Positions 1 through 6,618 of a stretch of 7,089 bases of DNA are shown here, piece after piece. The stretch lies in the NCBI GenBank assembly GCA_039029915.1, contig JBCCFD010000419.1, positions 1 to 7,089 on the forward strand, given 5' to 3'. The stretch is from QQUD01 sp039029915 (GTDB lineage: Bacteria; Chloroflexota; Anaerolineae; Promineifilales; Promineifilaceae). A program made the position numbers and the translations under genes. How positions within the stretch are numbered: the stretch's first letter is position 1; every line of letters begins with the position of its first letter. A model generated the notes under the pieces. The model was not told the DNA's origin. It saw nothing but the letters and a program-made list of their open reading frames with translations, and ran no database searches.

Positions 1-361
1 AATTAATGATGAGATAATGCATTTAGGTAATATATCATTTGCATTGGCTGTTGTCACAAGACGTAAATTGAGTTTAAGAAAAACAATCACCTGTGAAGTG
101 GTTTAATGGCCGTTGTATTTTTTGAAATATGACTAATTTTTTCCAGTTCCTTTTGGCGAACTGAAAAATTTGGGTTGAACGAGTAAGTTCCTATTTAGGC
201 CGGGAACTTCGTTGTTCCGAGGTGTCGAAGCTCAGGTTTTCAATTAAAAGTGGGGACGCTGTGGGGACGGGAGGTTTTTATCTTGAGGGACATATGACCG
301 CTTTGGGCGGTTAGACAAATGCGTATCACAATCATAAACAATGTTCCGAGGATGAAAACAC
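1..361. other. Non-coding leader region upstream of the propeller gene
   Basis: I see no convincing coding sequence here: stops are frequent in all frames and no reading frame resembles a known protein. What it holds is short symmetry. GAAC/GTTC half-sites form two dyads with a 6-nt spacer (177-190 and 204-217), plus a hairpin CAGTTC/GAACTG (144-163) and a hairpin AAGTTCC/GGAACTT (185-209). A 9-bp direct repeat GTGGGGACG occurs at 250-258 and 261-269. A small hairpin ACCGC/GCGGT lies at 297-311. The decamer TGTTCCGAGG occurs at 213-222 and again at 342-351, where its last bases form the ribosome binding site of the next gene. I could not identify a clear -35/-10 pair. The region probably holds the promoter and regulatory sites of the gene at 362. 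Confidence 0.6.
177..217. promoter_or_regulatory. Pair of GAAC-N6-GTTC dyads (possible operator)
   Basis: Two inverted repeats of the same form, GAAC-N6-GTTC, sit at 177-190 and 204-217, with centres 27 bp apart. The second has longer arms (GGAAC-N6-GTTCC, 203-218). The right half of the first and the left half of the second also pair as AAGTTCC/GGAACTT. Such repeated dyads upstream of a gene suggest a dimeric repressor or activator site. They resemble, but do not match, the Gram-positive LexA box, which has a 4-nt spacer. Function is inferred. Confidence 0.3.
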
Positions 362-2113
362 ATGAATATTTACCTGAACAGATTTGAAAAACGGCCGTTA
401 TTGGCCTTTGCGTTGAGCACTCTCTTGCTTCTGATAGGCTTATCATCAGTTAATGCCGACCCAGGCCCATATACAGGAATGATTGGTTTAGGAGACGGAC
501 ATACCTGCCTTTTGCAAGCAGACGGCAGTGCAGACTGTTACGGCCGTAATCGCAACGGTGCCGGACAATCAGATGATAATCTCGGCCCGTTCAAAGCCAT
601 AGCTTCCGGCTCCTTCCACAACTGTGGCATCTACTTTGACGATACTGCCGCCTGCTGGGGTGAAGATGGCAACGGACAGATTTCAAACAATCCAGGTGGC
701 ACTTGGCAGCAAATCGACGGTGGGGATGCCTTTACCTGCGGTTTGCGCTTCAACGGCGACGTTGAATGCTGGGGGAAGAACAATCTAGGACAAGCGCCTG
801 CATTAGTGACCGGGCCTTTTGATTTTATTGAGCTAGGTAGCAACCATGCCTGCGCTCTCCGCGGAGACGGCAGCATGACTTGTTGGGGCTACGCTGGAAA
901 CGGCCAATCTTATGATATGGGACGCACTGATGGCTTACCTGCCGGCACTTATTTAGACCGTTCGGTGGGGACCAGCCACAACTGCTGGCTGTTGGCTGAT
1001 GGCTCAGCCGAATGTGCAGGATACAACTTTTGGGGTCAAGCGGAACCAAACCCTGGTCCGTTCGTTCAAGTTGTGGCAGGCTTTGCTAACTCTTGTGGCC
1101 TTGACGCCGGTGGAGACGTGACTTGCTGGGGGAATGCATCAACGCTTATTCCTTTTGTTGAAGGGCCTTTTGTTCAAATTTTCGGTAATATCGGCCACTC
1201 CTGCGGTATTCTGACGGATGGTAGCTTGAAATGCTGGGGTGACAACCAGTATGGGCAAGCTGAGCCGGACACGGATCCCTTTGGATTGCTTGATACCGAT
1301 AGCGACGGGATTGTAGATAGTGCTGACAATTGTGCTGTCGCCAATGCTGACCAAGCCGATAGCAATCATGACGGTCAAGGGGATGCTTGTGACCCAATTG
1401 TAACCAATTTAACCAGTGAATTTGAACCGGTGGCTATTGATGACCAACCTGTCTCGGCAACCGCAACCTTCTCTGATGCAGATGATGGTGATGCCCATAC
1501 GGCCGTATTTGACTGGGGGGATGGCAATACAACGTTAGGCGCTGTTGACCAAGCTGCAAACGGCGTTAGCGCGAGCCATACCTACGCCGAACCCGGTGTG
1601 TACACAGTCAGCGTCACCGTGGCAGATGGTTTTGGGGCTGAAGCGACCGCCGAGTATGAATATGTTGTCATCTATGACCCACATGGCGGCTACATCACCG
1701 GTGCTGGACGCATTTACTCATCAGCCGGAGCCTACGTGGCTGACCCATCTTGGAGCGGTGAAGCCAAATTTGGCATGATTAGTCGCTACCAGCGCAGTAA
1801 AAACGTGCCAACCGGCGTCACTCAGTTCCAAATCACAGCCCAAGGATTTAACTTTGTTTCAACCAGCTTTGATTGGCTCGTGATTGACCAAGCCAACAGC
1901 ACGGCGATTTTTAAAGGCTGGGGTGAAATTAATGGGGGCGGCAACTACGTCTTTACCGTGTGGGCCACGGATGGCGGTTATGGTGGCAGCAATGACGGCT
2001 TCCGAATTCAAATCTCGGAATATCAATCTGGGGGTAATCTGGTTGTCGTTTATGACAATGGGGCTGAATCGACACCAACGGCTGGCAATATCACGATTCA
2101 TACCGGTCGATAA
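362..2113 (+). CDS. Secreted RCC1-repeat beta-propeller protein with TSP3 and PKD domains
   Basis: This 583-residue protein is probably secreted. Residues 1-32 form a signal peptide: basic start, hydrophobic core near 13-27, cleavage likely after VNA. Residues about 41-310 hold seven RCC1/BLIP-II-like repeats of the form H/F-x-C-x9-C-W-G-x-N-x-x-G-Q. Seven repeats is the number expected for a closed seven-bladed propeller. Each carries two cysteines exactly 10 positions apart (49/59 to 281/291), suggesting a disulfide per blade. Residues 311-345 are a thrombospondin type 3, calcium-binding Asp-rich segment with its own cysteine pair (324, 343). Residues about 347-437 are a PKD domain (FDWGDG near 383-388, the HTY and PGVYTVSVTV motifs near 406-420). 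Residues 441-583 form a beta-rich domain often found after PKD domains. No sortase, anchor or catalytic motif is visible, so binding or adhesion is the likely role. The ATG at 362 has a GAGG ribosome site at 348-351. A strong terminator follows, so it is probably transcribed alone. Confidence 0.9.
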   Translation: MNIYLNRFEKRPLLAFALSTLLLLIGLSSVNADPGPYTGMIGLGDGHTCLLQADGSADCYGRNRNGAGQSDDNLGPFKAIASGSFHNCGIYFDDTAACWGEDGNGQISNNPGGTWQQIDGGDAFTCGLRFNGDVECWGKNNLGQAPALVTGPFDFIELGSNHACALRGDGSMTCWGYAGNGQSYDMGRTDGLPAGTYLDRSVGTSHNCWLLADGSAECAGYNFWGQAEPNPGPFVQVVAGFANSCGLDAGGDVTCWGNASTLIPFVEGPFVQIFGNIGHSCGILTDGSLKCWGDNQYGQAEPDTDPFGLLDTDSDGIVDSADNCAVANADQADSNHDGQGDACDPIVTNLTSEFEPVAIDDQPVSATATFSDADDGDAHTAVFDWGDGNTTLGAVDQAANGVSASHTYAEPGVYTVSVTVADGFGAEATAEYEYVVIYDPHGGYITGAGRIYSSAGAYVADPSWSGEAKFGMISRYQRSKNVPTGVTQFQITAQGFNFVSTSFDWLVIDQANSTAIFKGWGEINGGGNYVFTVWATDGGYGGSNDGFRIQISEYQSGGNLVVVYDNGAESTPTAGNITIHTGR

Positions 2114-2138
2114 ATTGATAGTCGGCGTTTGAATTGAG

Positions 2139-2173
2139 TGAGCAGCGATTTCAAAAATCGCTGCTCATTTTTT
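2139..2173 (+). terminator. Rho-independent terminator of the propeller gene
   Basis: A perfect stem of 13 bp (2139-2151 with 2155-2167, core GAGCAGCGATTT / AAATCGCTGCTC) closes a 3-nt loop and is followed by six T (2168-2173). It starts 25 bases after the stop codon at 2111-2113. On the opposite strand the stem is not followed by a T run, so it serves the plus-strand gene only. Confidence 0.93.
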
Positions 2174-2178
2174 ATATC

Positions 2179-2259
2179 AGGACTTACGCACCCAGAGCCT
2201 GTCGAAGGGTTAAGAAAGTCACTTCGACAGGCTCAGTGATCGCTATTTGCGTATGTCCT
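2179..2259. mobile_element. 81-bp MITE-like element with terminal inverted repeats
   Basis: The ends are AGGACTTACGCA (2179-2190) and TGCGTATGTCCT (2248-2259), which are inverted copies matching at 11 of 12 positions. Similarity extends weakly outward (ATATCAGGAC against ATATTAGGAC). Inside sits a perfect 13-bp palindrome (2195-2207 with 2222-2234). There is no room for a transposase, so this would be a non-autonomous miniature element mobilised in trans, or a remnant. Ends of the AGGACTTACGCA type are, from memory, found on some bacterial insertion sequences; I cannot confirm the family. A clean target duplication is not obvious. It sits between the terminator of the propeller gene and the convergent stop of the MFS gene, a safe place for insertion. 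Confidence 0.6.
2195..2234. repeat. Internal palindromic repeat (CTTCGACAGGCTC type)
   Basis: GAGCCTGTCGAAG (2195-2207) and its exact complement CTTCGACAGGCTC (2222-2234) flank a 14-nt loop. The sequence resembles short palindromes built on CTTCGACAGGCTC that are dispersed in many bacterial genomes. It could fold in either transcript. Because the minus-strand MFS gene lacks a canonical terminator, this hairpin may protect or end its mRNA 3' end, but it has no T run on that strand. Confidence 0.65.
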
Positions 2260-2273
2260 AATATTAGAAGATT

Positions 2274-3509
2274 TTACACAGTTGTTACAGCTTTACGTGT
2301 CGGTTTAAGTAGAAGGGCTGCTGCTAATATACCTGCTAAAACATAAAAAATCGCTGCACCGCTCATCAAGGCTGTTCCACCCAGTTGATCTGCCAAAACA
2401 CCGCCAATACCACTGCCGGCCAGCATGAGTAACGTGATGGTTGTCCCAAATGCTCCAAAAATTCTGCCGCGGTATTCATCTTCAGTTTCCTGCTGAAGAA
2501 CGGTTTGAATAGTTACAAAGACAACAATGGCCGGAATGCCCGCTAAAAGCATAGCTGGCAAGACAATATAGAGTGTGGGCAGGGTAACGGCCGTTAAAAT
2601 AATAAAGCCGCTCAGGATAAGACCAACACTAATCAACTGGCCAGACGACCATCTCTGCCCAAGTTGAGCAACGAGAAGCCCGCCGATGAGTCCCCCAATC
2701 CCTCGCGCAGTCATCATCCAGCCAAACTCGACAGACCCTAAGCCCATAATATCCTGCACAAAAACGACCAAAATGGCGCTAATAATAGCATCTCCAAATA
2801 GGGCAATGCCCACAATTAAAAAGAGACTGCCCAAAATACGGCGATGTCGCACAATGTTCAAGCCCGCTAGCCATTCCCGCCATACGGTGCTCCATCCGCT
2901 AGTGGGCGCCGAACTTTCTGACCGTGTTGGTGAGGTTACATTTTTAGGTGCATTGACGAGTAGGATAAGAATCCCGGCAAGAAGATAAGAAGCCGCATCT
3001 AACAAGACAACGCTCGTTAAGCCGACTAGACCTAATAGTGTTCCGCCGATAGCTGGGCCAATAAGCCTCGCCAGATTATCGTTCATTGAATTTAAGGAAT
3101 TGGCCGCAAGTAGCTTCTCTTCGTCAACAAGCGAAGGCAGCATAGCATTTTCTGCGGGGCCAAAAAACTGGGCGATAGAGGATTCAACGATGGCCACGAC
3201 ATAAACAAGCCACAATGTCTCGGGCGTTTGAGCAAATAGCAAAACCAAAATGATAGCAGCTTGCATAAAGCTGGTAACGACCATCGTTTGTTTGCGATCC
3301 CAGCGGTCAACAAAAACACCGGCTACTGATCCCAAGATGACGCCGGGGGCGATGTATGCCATTAACCAAGCGCCCGTGGCGAATGCAGAGTTTGTGACTG
3401 CATAAATGTGAAATGGCATAGCAGCAACTAAGATCCAATTGCCAATTAAGGATATTAGCCCCCCTGTCCACAAAAGGGCAAAGTTTCTTTCTTTTAAGGT
3501 TTGCAACAT
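2274..3509 (-). CDS. MFS transporter (DHA3/MFS_3-like efflux permease)
   Basis: This 411-residue inner-membrane protein of about 12 helices belongs to the major facilitator superfamily. The closest type is the MFS_3/DHA3 group (EntS- or macrolide-efflux-like), proton-coupled exporters of siderophores, drugs or other small molecules. The cytoplasmic 2-3 loop carries the MFS motif A (G-VFVDRWDRK, residues 64-73). Residues 124-159 (LPSLVDEEKLLAANSLNS... then GPAIGG) and EYRGRIFG (345-352) are typical of the group. The hydrophilic central loop is near 187-215. Length fits the family. I chose the ATG at 3509 because GAGG lies 6 nt upstream (3516-3519) and the protein then begins LQTLKERNFALLW, as relatives do. 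A TTG at 3563 would add 18 unlikely residues. It lies downstream of, and codirectional with, the LAL regulator, with MalT-box-like repeats in the gap. Substrate unknown. Confidence 0.9.
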   Translation of the reverse strand: MLQTLKERNFALLWTGGLISLIGNWILVAAMPFHIYAVTNSAFATGAWLMAYIAPGVILGSVAGVFVDRWDRKQTMVVTSFMQAAIILVLLFAQTPETLWLVYVVAIVESSIAQFFGPAENAMLPSLVDEEKLLAANSLNSMNDNLARLIGPAIGGTLLGLVGLTSVVLLDAASYLLAGILILLVNAPKNVTSPTRSESSAPTSGWSTVWREWLAGLNIVRHRRILGSLFLIVGIALFGDAIISAILVVFVQDIMGLGSVEFGWMMTARGIGGLIGGLLVAQLGQRWSSGQLISVGLILSGFIILTAVTLPTLYIVLPAMLLAGIPAIVVFVTIQTVLQQETEDEYRGRIFGAFGTTITLLMLAGSGIGGVLADQLGGTALMSGAAIFYVLAGILAAALLLKPTRKAVTTV

Positions 3510-3515
3510 GAGATA

Positions 3516-3519
3516 CCTC
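3516..3519 (-). promoter_or_regulatory. Ribosome binding site deciding the MFS start
   Basis: On the minus strand GTGAGG ends 6 nt before the ATG at 3509-3507, a good Shine-Dalgarno placement. No comparable site precedes the in-frame TTG at 3563, so the shorter 411-residue protein is preferred. Confidence 0.75.
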
Positions 3520-3592
3520 ACTGTGTGAACGGAAATAAATGATTTGAAATTGATAGTCGTCAAAACTTTCCGTCAATGTGTAATTGAAATTT

Positions 3593-3621
3593 ATTAGACT
3601 GCTTTAGTGTATGGAATAAGG
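3593..3621 (-). promoter_or_regulatory. Candidate activator-dependent promoter for the MFS gene
   Basis: On the minus strand TCTAAT (3598-3593) matches the -10 consensus at 5 of 6 bases. The -35 position 17 nt upstream (CCTTAT, 3621-3616) is poor. A weak -35 with an adjacent regulator site is the pattern expected when an activator recruits RNA polymerase. The predicted start of transcription near 3586 puts the nearest GGGGGTGAGA repeat (3620-3629) around -38, close to where MalT binds in E. coli promoters. This is a prediction by eye. Confidence 0.35.
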
Positions 3622-3662
3622 GGGTGAGATGTCGTCACCGCTGGGGGTGAGAAAGGGGGTGA
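3620..3662. promoter_or_regulatory. Three direct GGGGGTGA repeats resembling MalT boxes
   Basis: GGGGGTGAGA occurs at 3620-3629 and 3643-3652, and GGGGGTGATT at 3655-3664. The first two match the known E. coli MalT box GGGGA(T/G)GAGG at 8 of 10 bases, the third at 7. An inverted TCACC (3635-3639) sits between the first two and can pair with either neighbour. The repeats lie just downstream of a MalT-family regulator gene and upstream of the MFS gene. Binding by that regulator is inferred. Confidence 0.45.
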
Positions 3663-3677
3663 TTTTGGTTGATGAAC

Positions 3678-6347
3678 TTAAATAAGGTTGAGGGTTTTGG
3701 CGCGAGTAATGGCTTCATGACGGCCGTTTACACCTAGCTTGCCATATAGGTTCTTGAGGTGAGTTCGAACCGTATTTTTGGAGATGAACAGCTTTTCTTC
3801 AATTGCCCGGTTGCTTAACCCTGCAGCAAGGCACCTTAGAACATCTTGCTCCCGCTCAGTTAATGGTTCGAGCAGTACGGCAGATGTTTGTTCAACCGAG
3901 GCGCTAATTTCCGTTGATTCGAATGCTTGCAGAAGCTGTTTGATGAATGGGGACGGAGGCAGCTGGTGCAGCACTTTATAAAGCAGCGTGCCACGCGCCA
4001 CAAAGGGTAGTTTAATTCCGCTTGGTTCAGCATATTTTAGGGCGGATTGTAAACACGCTTTTGCTTTTTCTGGCTCATCGTTTAAGTGATGTAATAGCGT
4101 CATCCACGTTAGCAAATCGATCGCTTCCAGAATGAAGCCTCGTTGACGGAACAGTGCCAATAGCCGTTCTGCAAGCTGAGCTAATGGCGAAAGCTGGCCT
4201 GTGTCTTTTGTTTGCTCGGATTGCCGAATGAGGGTTGCAATAAACAGTTTGTATTGACTGAAATTTTTGAAGTTTAATTTGTCATGCACGGTGATGCCTG
4301 ACTCGACAACCCATTGAACGGCCGTTTCCAATTGGCCGACCTTCAAATGAAAAATAATATCAAACAGTTCGCTTAGTTTAATAATCGTGGCAAGGTTACT
4401 TTTTTCAGCAAAAGCTCGGAACTGAGCCATAATGTCAAGGGCGTGTTGGTACTCGCCCCGCCAGCAGGCCAATTCAGCTTCCCCCAGATAGGTATCAAAC
4501 AAAATATCCGTTAGACCGGTGTCATCTGCCCACTGCTTGGCCTGCCCATAATAGGCTGCCGCCGCCTCAAGTTCAAGCTGCTGAACGTTCAAGAAGGCGA
4601 GTCCGTTATAAAGCGTGGCAATAAGTGGCTGCAATGCAGCACCTGGAATTTGGAAACCATCCCTATAAAAAGAGGCTGCCCCCTCAAAATCAGCCCGCTG
4701 AGTGGCAATGACCCCCGCCATGCGGTGAACGTAGAGTTGAGAGCTAATGTCAATCTGTTCATATTGACGCCGGATGAGGAAAATAATCTGCTCTGCCTTA
4801 TCTAGCTCTGCCATATCTAAGAAATTGCTGACGAGCTGAAGTTGGGCAAACGCCCGAAGATTATATTGATTGGCCGCCATGTTTTCTAATGCGTATTGGG
4901 AAAATTCCAATGCTTGAGGGACTTTCCCCTGATTGCGCATCAGGATGGCTTCAAGAAGGTGCCATTCCGCGTCAACTTCTGGCTTGTTTTGGGCCATATC
5001 AAGATACTGCTGCGCTTGTTGAATGTTGCCGACGATGAGGTGGGCTGTTGCAATTCGGATAGCGATTGGAGGGTAAGCAAGAATCACGGTGGATGGTAAG
5101 GCCTGCCCCCATTTTTGGAGCAATGTAGCCCCCCCTTGGCGCCACAAACTATCTACGGGTATTGTGGCAATCAGTCGGCCTGCATAGTCATACGCATGGG
5201 CTTGAAAGGCGTGCCGAACGGCTTCCTCAAGAAGCGATTGACTTTCATACCATTCTGCGGCCCGTTTATGCTGTTGCCGAACGGCCGTTTCTCCCTCAGC
5301 CTGCCGCAACCGCTCACGCAGTAAATCTGCAAATAGATGATGATATCGGTACCAGCGGCGCTGGTTGTCGAGCGGAATCAAGAATAAATTGGCAGTTTCT
5401 AACTGCTCAAGAATCGCTTGGGCATGAGGTTGTTTTAATGAACCCTGTTCTACCCCCAGTAAGGCGTTGCAAAGCGGGGCGGAAAGCCGCTCCAGAACGG
5501 CCGTTTGTTGCAAAAAATGTTGGATATCTTCTGGCTGTTGCTCAAGCACTTCAGCAAGCAGGTAATCCGCAATATGTCGATCGTTTCCGGAAAATGCGGC
5601 CACCTGTTGGGCTGGATTTTCCTGTCCTTGAAGGGAAAGGGCTGCCAGTTGCAGGCCAGCGACCCAACCTTCTGTTCGCTGTTCGAGTTGAAAAACCGCC
5701 TCCGTTTCTATTTGTAGCCCCATCGTTTGCTTAAAAAAATCTGCTGCTTCGTCAATATTGAAGCGTAAATCATCGGCCCGAATTTCTGTTAACTGACCGC
5801 GCGCGCGCCAGCGCGGCAGCGGTAATGGGGGAGCATCACGGCTGGTGATAATGAATTTAACCTGTGGCGGCAGGTGTTCGATGAGGGTGGAGAGCGCATC
5901 GTGAACGGTCGCATGATTAATGAGATGGTAATCGTCTAAAACGATAACCAGCGGTTCTTTGAGGTTCGTTAGTTGATTGAGGAGCGTTTGAATAACGGCC
6001 GTTTCATTTGGCGGTTGGGCTGACTGCAATGCTGCCAGCAGACTGTTGCCAAACGTTGGCACGGCGGTGCGTACGGCAGCGATTAAATAAGTAAAAAAAC
6101 GGTTGCTTTCATTGTCATTTTCATCAAGGGAAATCCAGCAGGCTAATGCAGAAGGCGTTAAACGACTTTGCATCTCTGATAGCCAGCCGAGCACCAAGGT
6201 TGTTTTGCCAAAACCGGCCGGTGCTGAGATTAAGGTTAGTTTGCTGTGACTGTTTTGATTGAGCAGGTCAACAAGCCGGTTGCGTGACACAAGTAACGGC
6301 CGTAAAGGGGGAATAAATAGCTTTGTTTGCAGTAACCCATCGCTCAT
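3678..6347 (-). CDS. LAL-family ATP-dependent transcriptional regulator (MalT-like, LuxR HTH)
   Basis: This 889-residue cytoplasmic protein has the architecture of MalT (901 residues) and other large ATP-binding LuxR regulators, which are STAND ATPases that bind inducer and ATP, oligomerise and activate transcription. The N-terminus has the family signature (LLQTKLFIPPLRPLLVSRNRL). Walker A is SAPAGFGKTT (K48, T49), Walker B is LVIVLDDYHLI (D138, D139), and the sensor motif TSRD is at 168-171. An arginine-rich stretch (PRWRARGQLTEIRADDLRF) ends near 196, followed by the EGWVAGLQLAALSLQG motif (226-241). A winged-helix region spans roughly 250-345. TPR-like helical repeats fill about 360-810, the usual sensor region. 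The C-terminal 60 residues are a complete LuxR/GerE helix-turn-helix (LTEREQDVLRCLAAGLSNRAI, then ISKNTVRTHLKNLYGKLGV). All key residues look intact. I chose the ATG at 6347 over an in-frame TTG at 6356, which lacks a ribosome site. The ligand is unknown. The MFS gene downstream is the likely target. Confidence 0.92.
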   Translation of the reverse strand: MSDGLLQTKLFIPPLRPLLVSRNRLVDLLNQNSHSKLTLISAPAGFGKTTLVLGWLSEMQSRLTPSALACWISLDENDNESNRFFTYLIAAVRTAVPTFGNSLLAALQSAQPPNETAVIQTLLNQLTNLKEPLVIVLDDYHLINHATVHDALSTLIEHLPPQVKFIITSRDAPPLPLPRWRARGQLTEIRADDLRFNIDEAADFFKQTMGLQIETEAVFQLEQRTEGWVAGLQLAALSLQGQENPAQQVAAFSGNDRHIADYLLAEVLEQQPEDIQHFLQQTAVLERLSAPLCNALLGVEQGSLKQPHAQAILEQLETANLFLIPLDNQRRWYRYHHLFADLLRERLRQAEGETAVRQQHKRAAEWYESQSLLEEAVRHAFQAHAYDYAGRLIATIPVDSLWRQGGATLLQKWGQALPSTVILAYPPIAIRIATAHLIVGNIQQAQQYLDMAQNKPEVDAEWHLLEAILMRNQGKVPQALEFSQYALENMAANQYNLRAFAQLQLVSNFLDMAELDKAEQIIFLIRRQYEQIDISSQLYVHRMAGVIATQRADFEGAASFYRDGFQIPGAALQPLIATLYNGLAFLNVQQLELEAAAAYYGQAKQWADDTGLTDILFDTYLGEAELACWRGEYQHALDIMAQFRAFAEKSNLATIIKLSELFDIIFHLKVGQLETAVQWVVESGITVHDKLNFKNFSQYKLFIATLIRQSEQTKDTGQLSPLAQLAERLLALFRQRGFILEAIDLLTWMTLLHHLNDEPEKAKACLQSALKYAEPSGIKLPFVARGTLLYKVLHQLPPSPFIKQLLQAFESTEISASVEQTSAVLLEPLTEREQDVLRCLAAGLSNRAIEEKLFISKNTVRTHLKNLYGKLGVNGRHEAITRAKTLNLI

Positions 6348-6350
6348 AGT

Positions 6351-6354
6351 CTCC
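6351..6354 (-). promoter_or_regulatory. Ribosome binding site of the LAL regulator, short spacing
   Basis: On the minus strand GGAG is separated from the ATG (6347-6345) by only 3 nt, closer than usual, which may mean modest translation. The in-frame TTG at 6356-6354 overlaps this site and has no purine-rich site of its own, so it is disfavoured. Confidence 0.5.
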
Positions 6355-6377
6355 AATTATAGATGTAAATTGGCTTC

Positions 6378-6530
6378 GCCTAAAGTGAATAACTAAGGTC
6401 TGCTTCTTTTTGGCGTCATCCATCAATTCCGTGGGCTGATTTCCTGAGGCTGGTGCCGGGCATTTACTAGCTTCTAAAACCATAAGCTAGGTCTGACTAT
6501 CATCTACGCCTAAAGACCTAGATAGATCTA
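6378..6530. repeat. Cluster of short direct and inverted repeats between divergent genes
   Basis: CGCCTAAAG occurs at 6378-6386 and 6508-6516. CTAAGGTCTG (6393-6402) resembles CTAGGTCTG (6487-6495). CTAGCTT/AAGCTAG (6467-6473, 6484-6490) form a 7-bp stem with a 10-nt loop. CTAGGTCT/AGACCTAG (6487-6494, 6514-6521) form an 8-bp inverted repeat, and TAGATCTA (6523-6530) is a palindrome. The stretch separates the regulator gene from the divergent protease gene, so it may hold operator sites for either. No convincing open reading frame lies here. Confidence 0.45.
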
Positions 6531-6618
6531 CACCGGTTGCCCGATGTGCAAAATTGGTTGAAAAGCTACGCTATTGTCATCTTATTCATTCAAGACAACT
6601 TGATAAAGGATTATTCAA

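Noticed and set aside
136..171. Hairpin flanked by T and A runs considered as a terminator
   Set aside because: The T run precedes and the A run follows the CAGTTC/GAACTG stem on the plus strand, so on neither strand is the stem followed by a T run. No gene is seen ending next to it.
240..446. 68-codon minus-strand frame across the start of the propeller gene
   Set aside because: It overlaps the signal peptide region in antisense and has no recognisable features.
1139..1397. Overlapping minus-strand open frames in the propeller gene
   Set aside because: They are antisense to well-conserved propeller and TSP3 repeats and match no family I recognise.
2686..2988. 100-codon open frame on the plus strand inside the MFS gene
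   Set aside because: It is antisense to transmembrane segments of a clear MFS protein and shows no protein-like features of its own.
2274..3563. Longer 429-residue MFS protein starting at a TTG
   Set aside because: No ribosome site precedes the TTG at 3563, whereas the ATG at 3509 has GAGG at 6 nt and begins at the usual family N-terminus.
3620..3664. G-quadruplex in the regulator-MFS gap
   Set aside because: There are only three runs of five G and one loop is 18 nt. A fourth G run at suitable distance is missing.
5162..5734. 190-codon open frame on the plus strand inside the regulator gene
   Set aside because: It is antisense to the conserved ATPase and TPR part of the LAL regulator, has no recognisable domain or ribosome site, and its composition is that of a complementary-strand shadow.
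6268..6483. 71-codon minus-strand frame upstream of and overlapping the regulator start
   Set aside because: It overlaps the 5' end of the regulator in another frame and lacks a ribosome site or recognisable domain, so it is more likely part of the leader.
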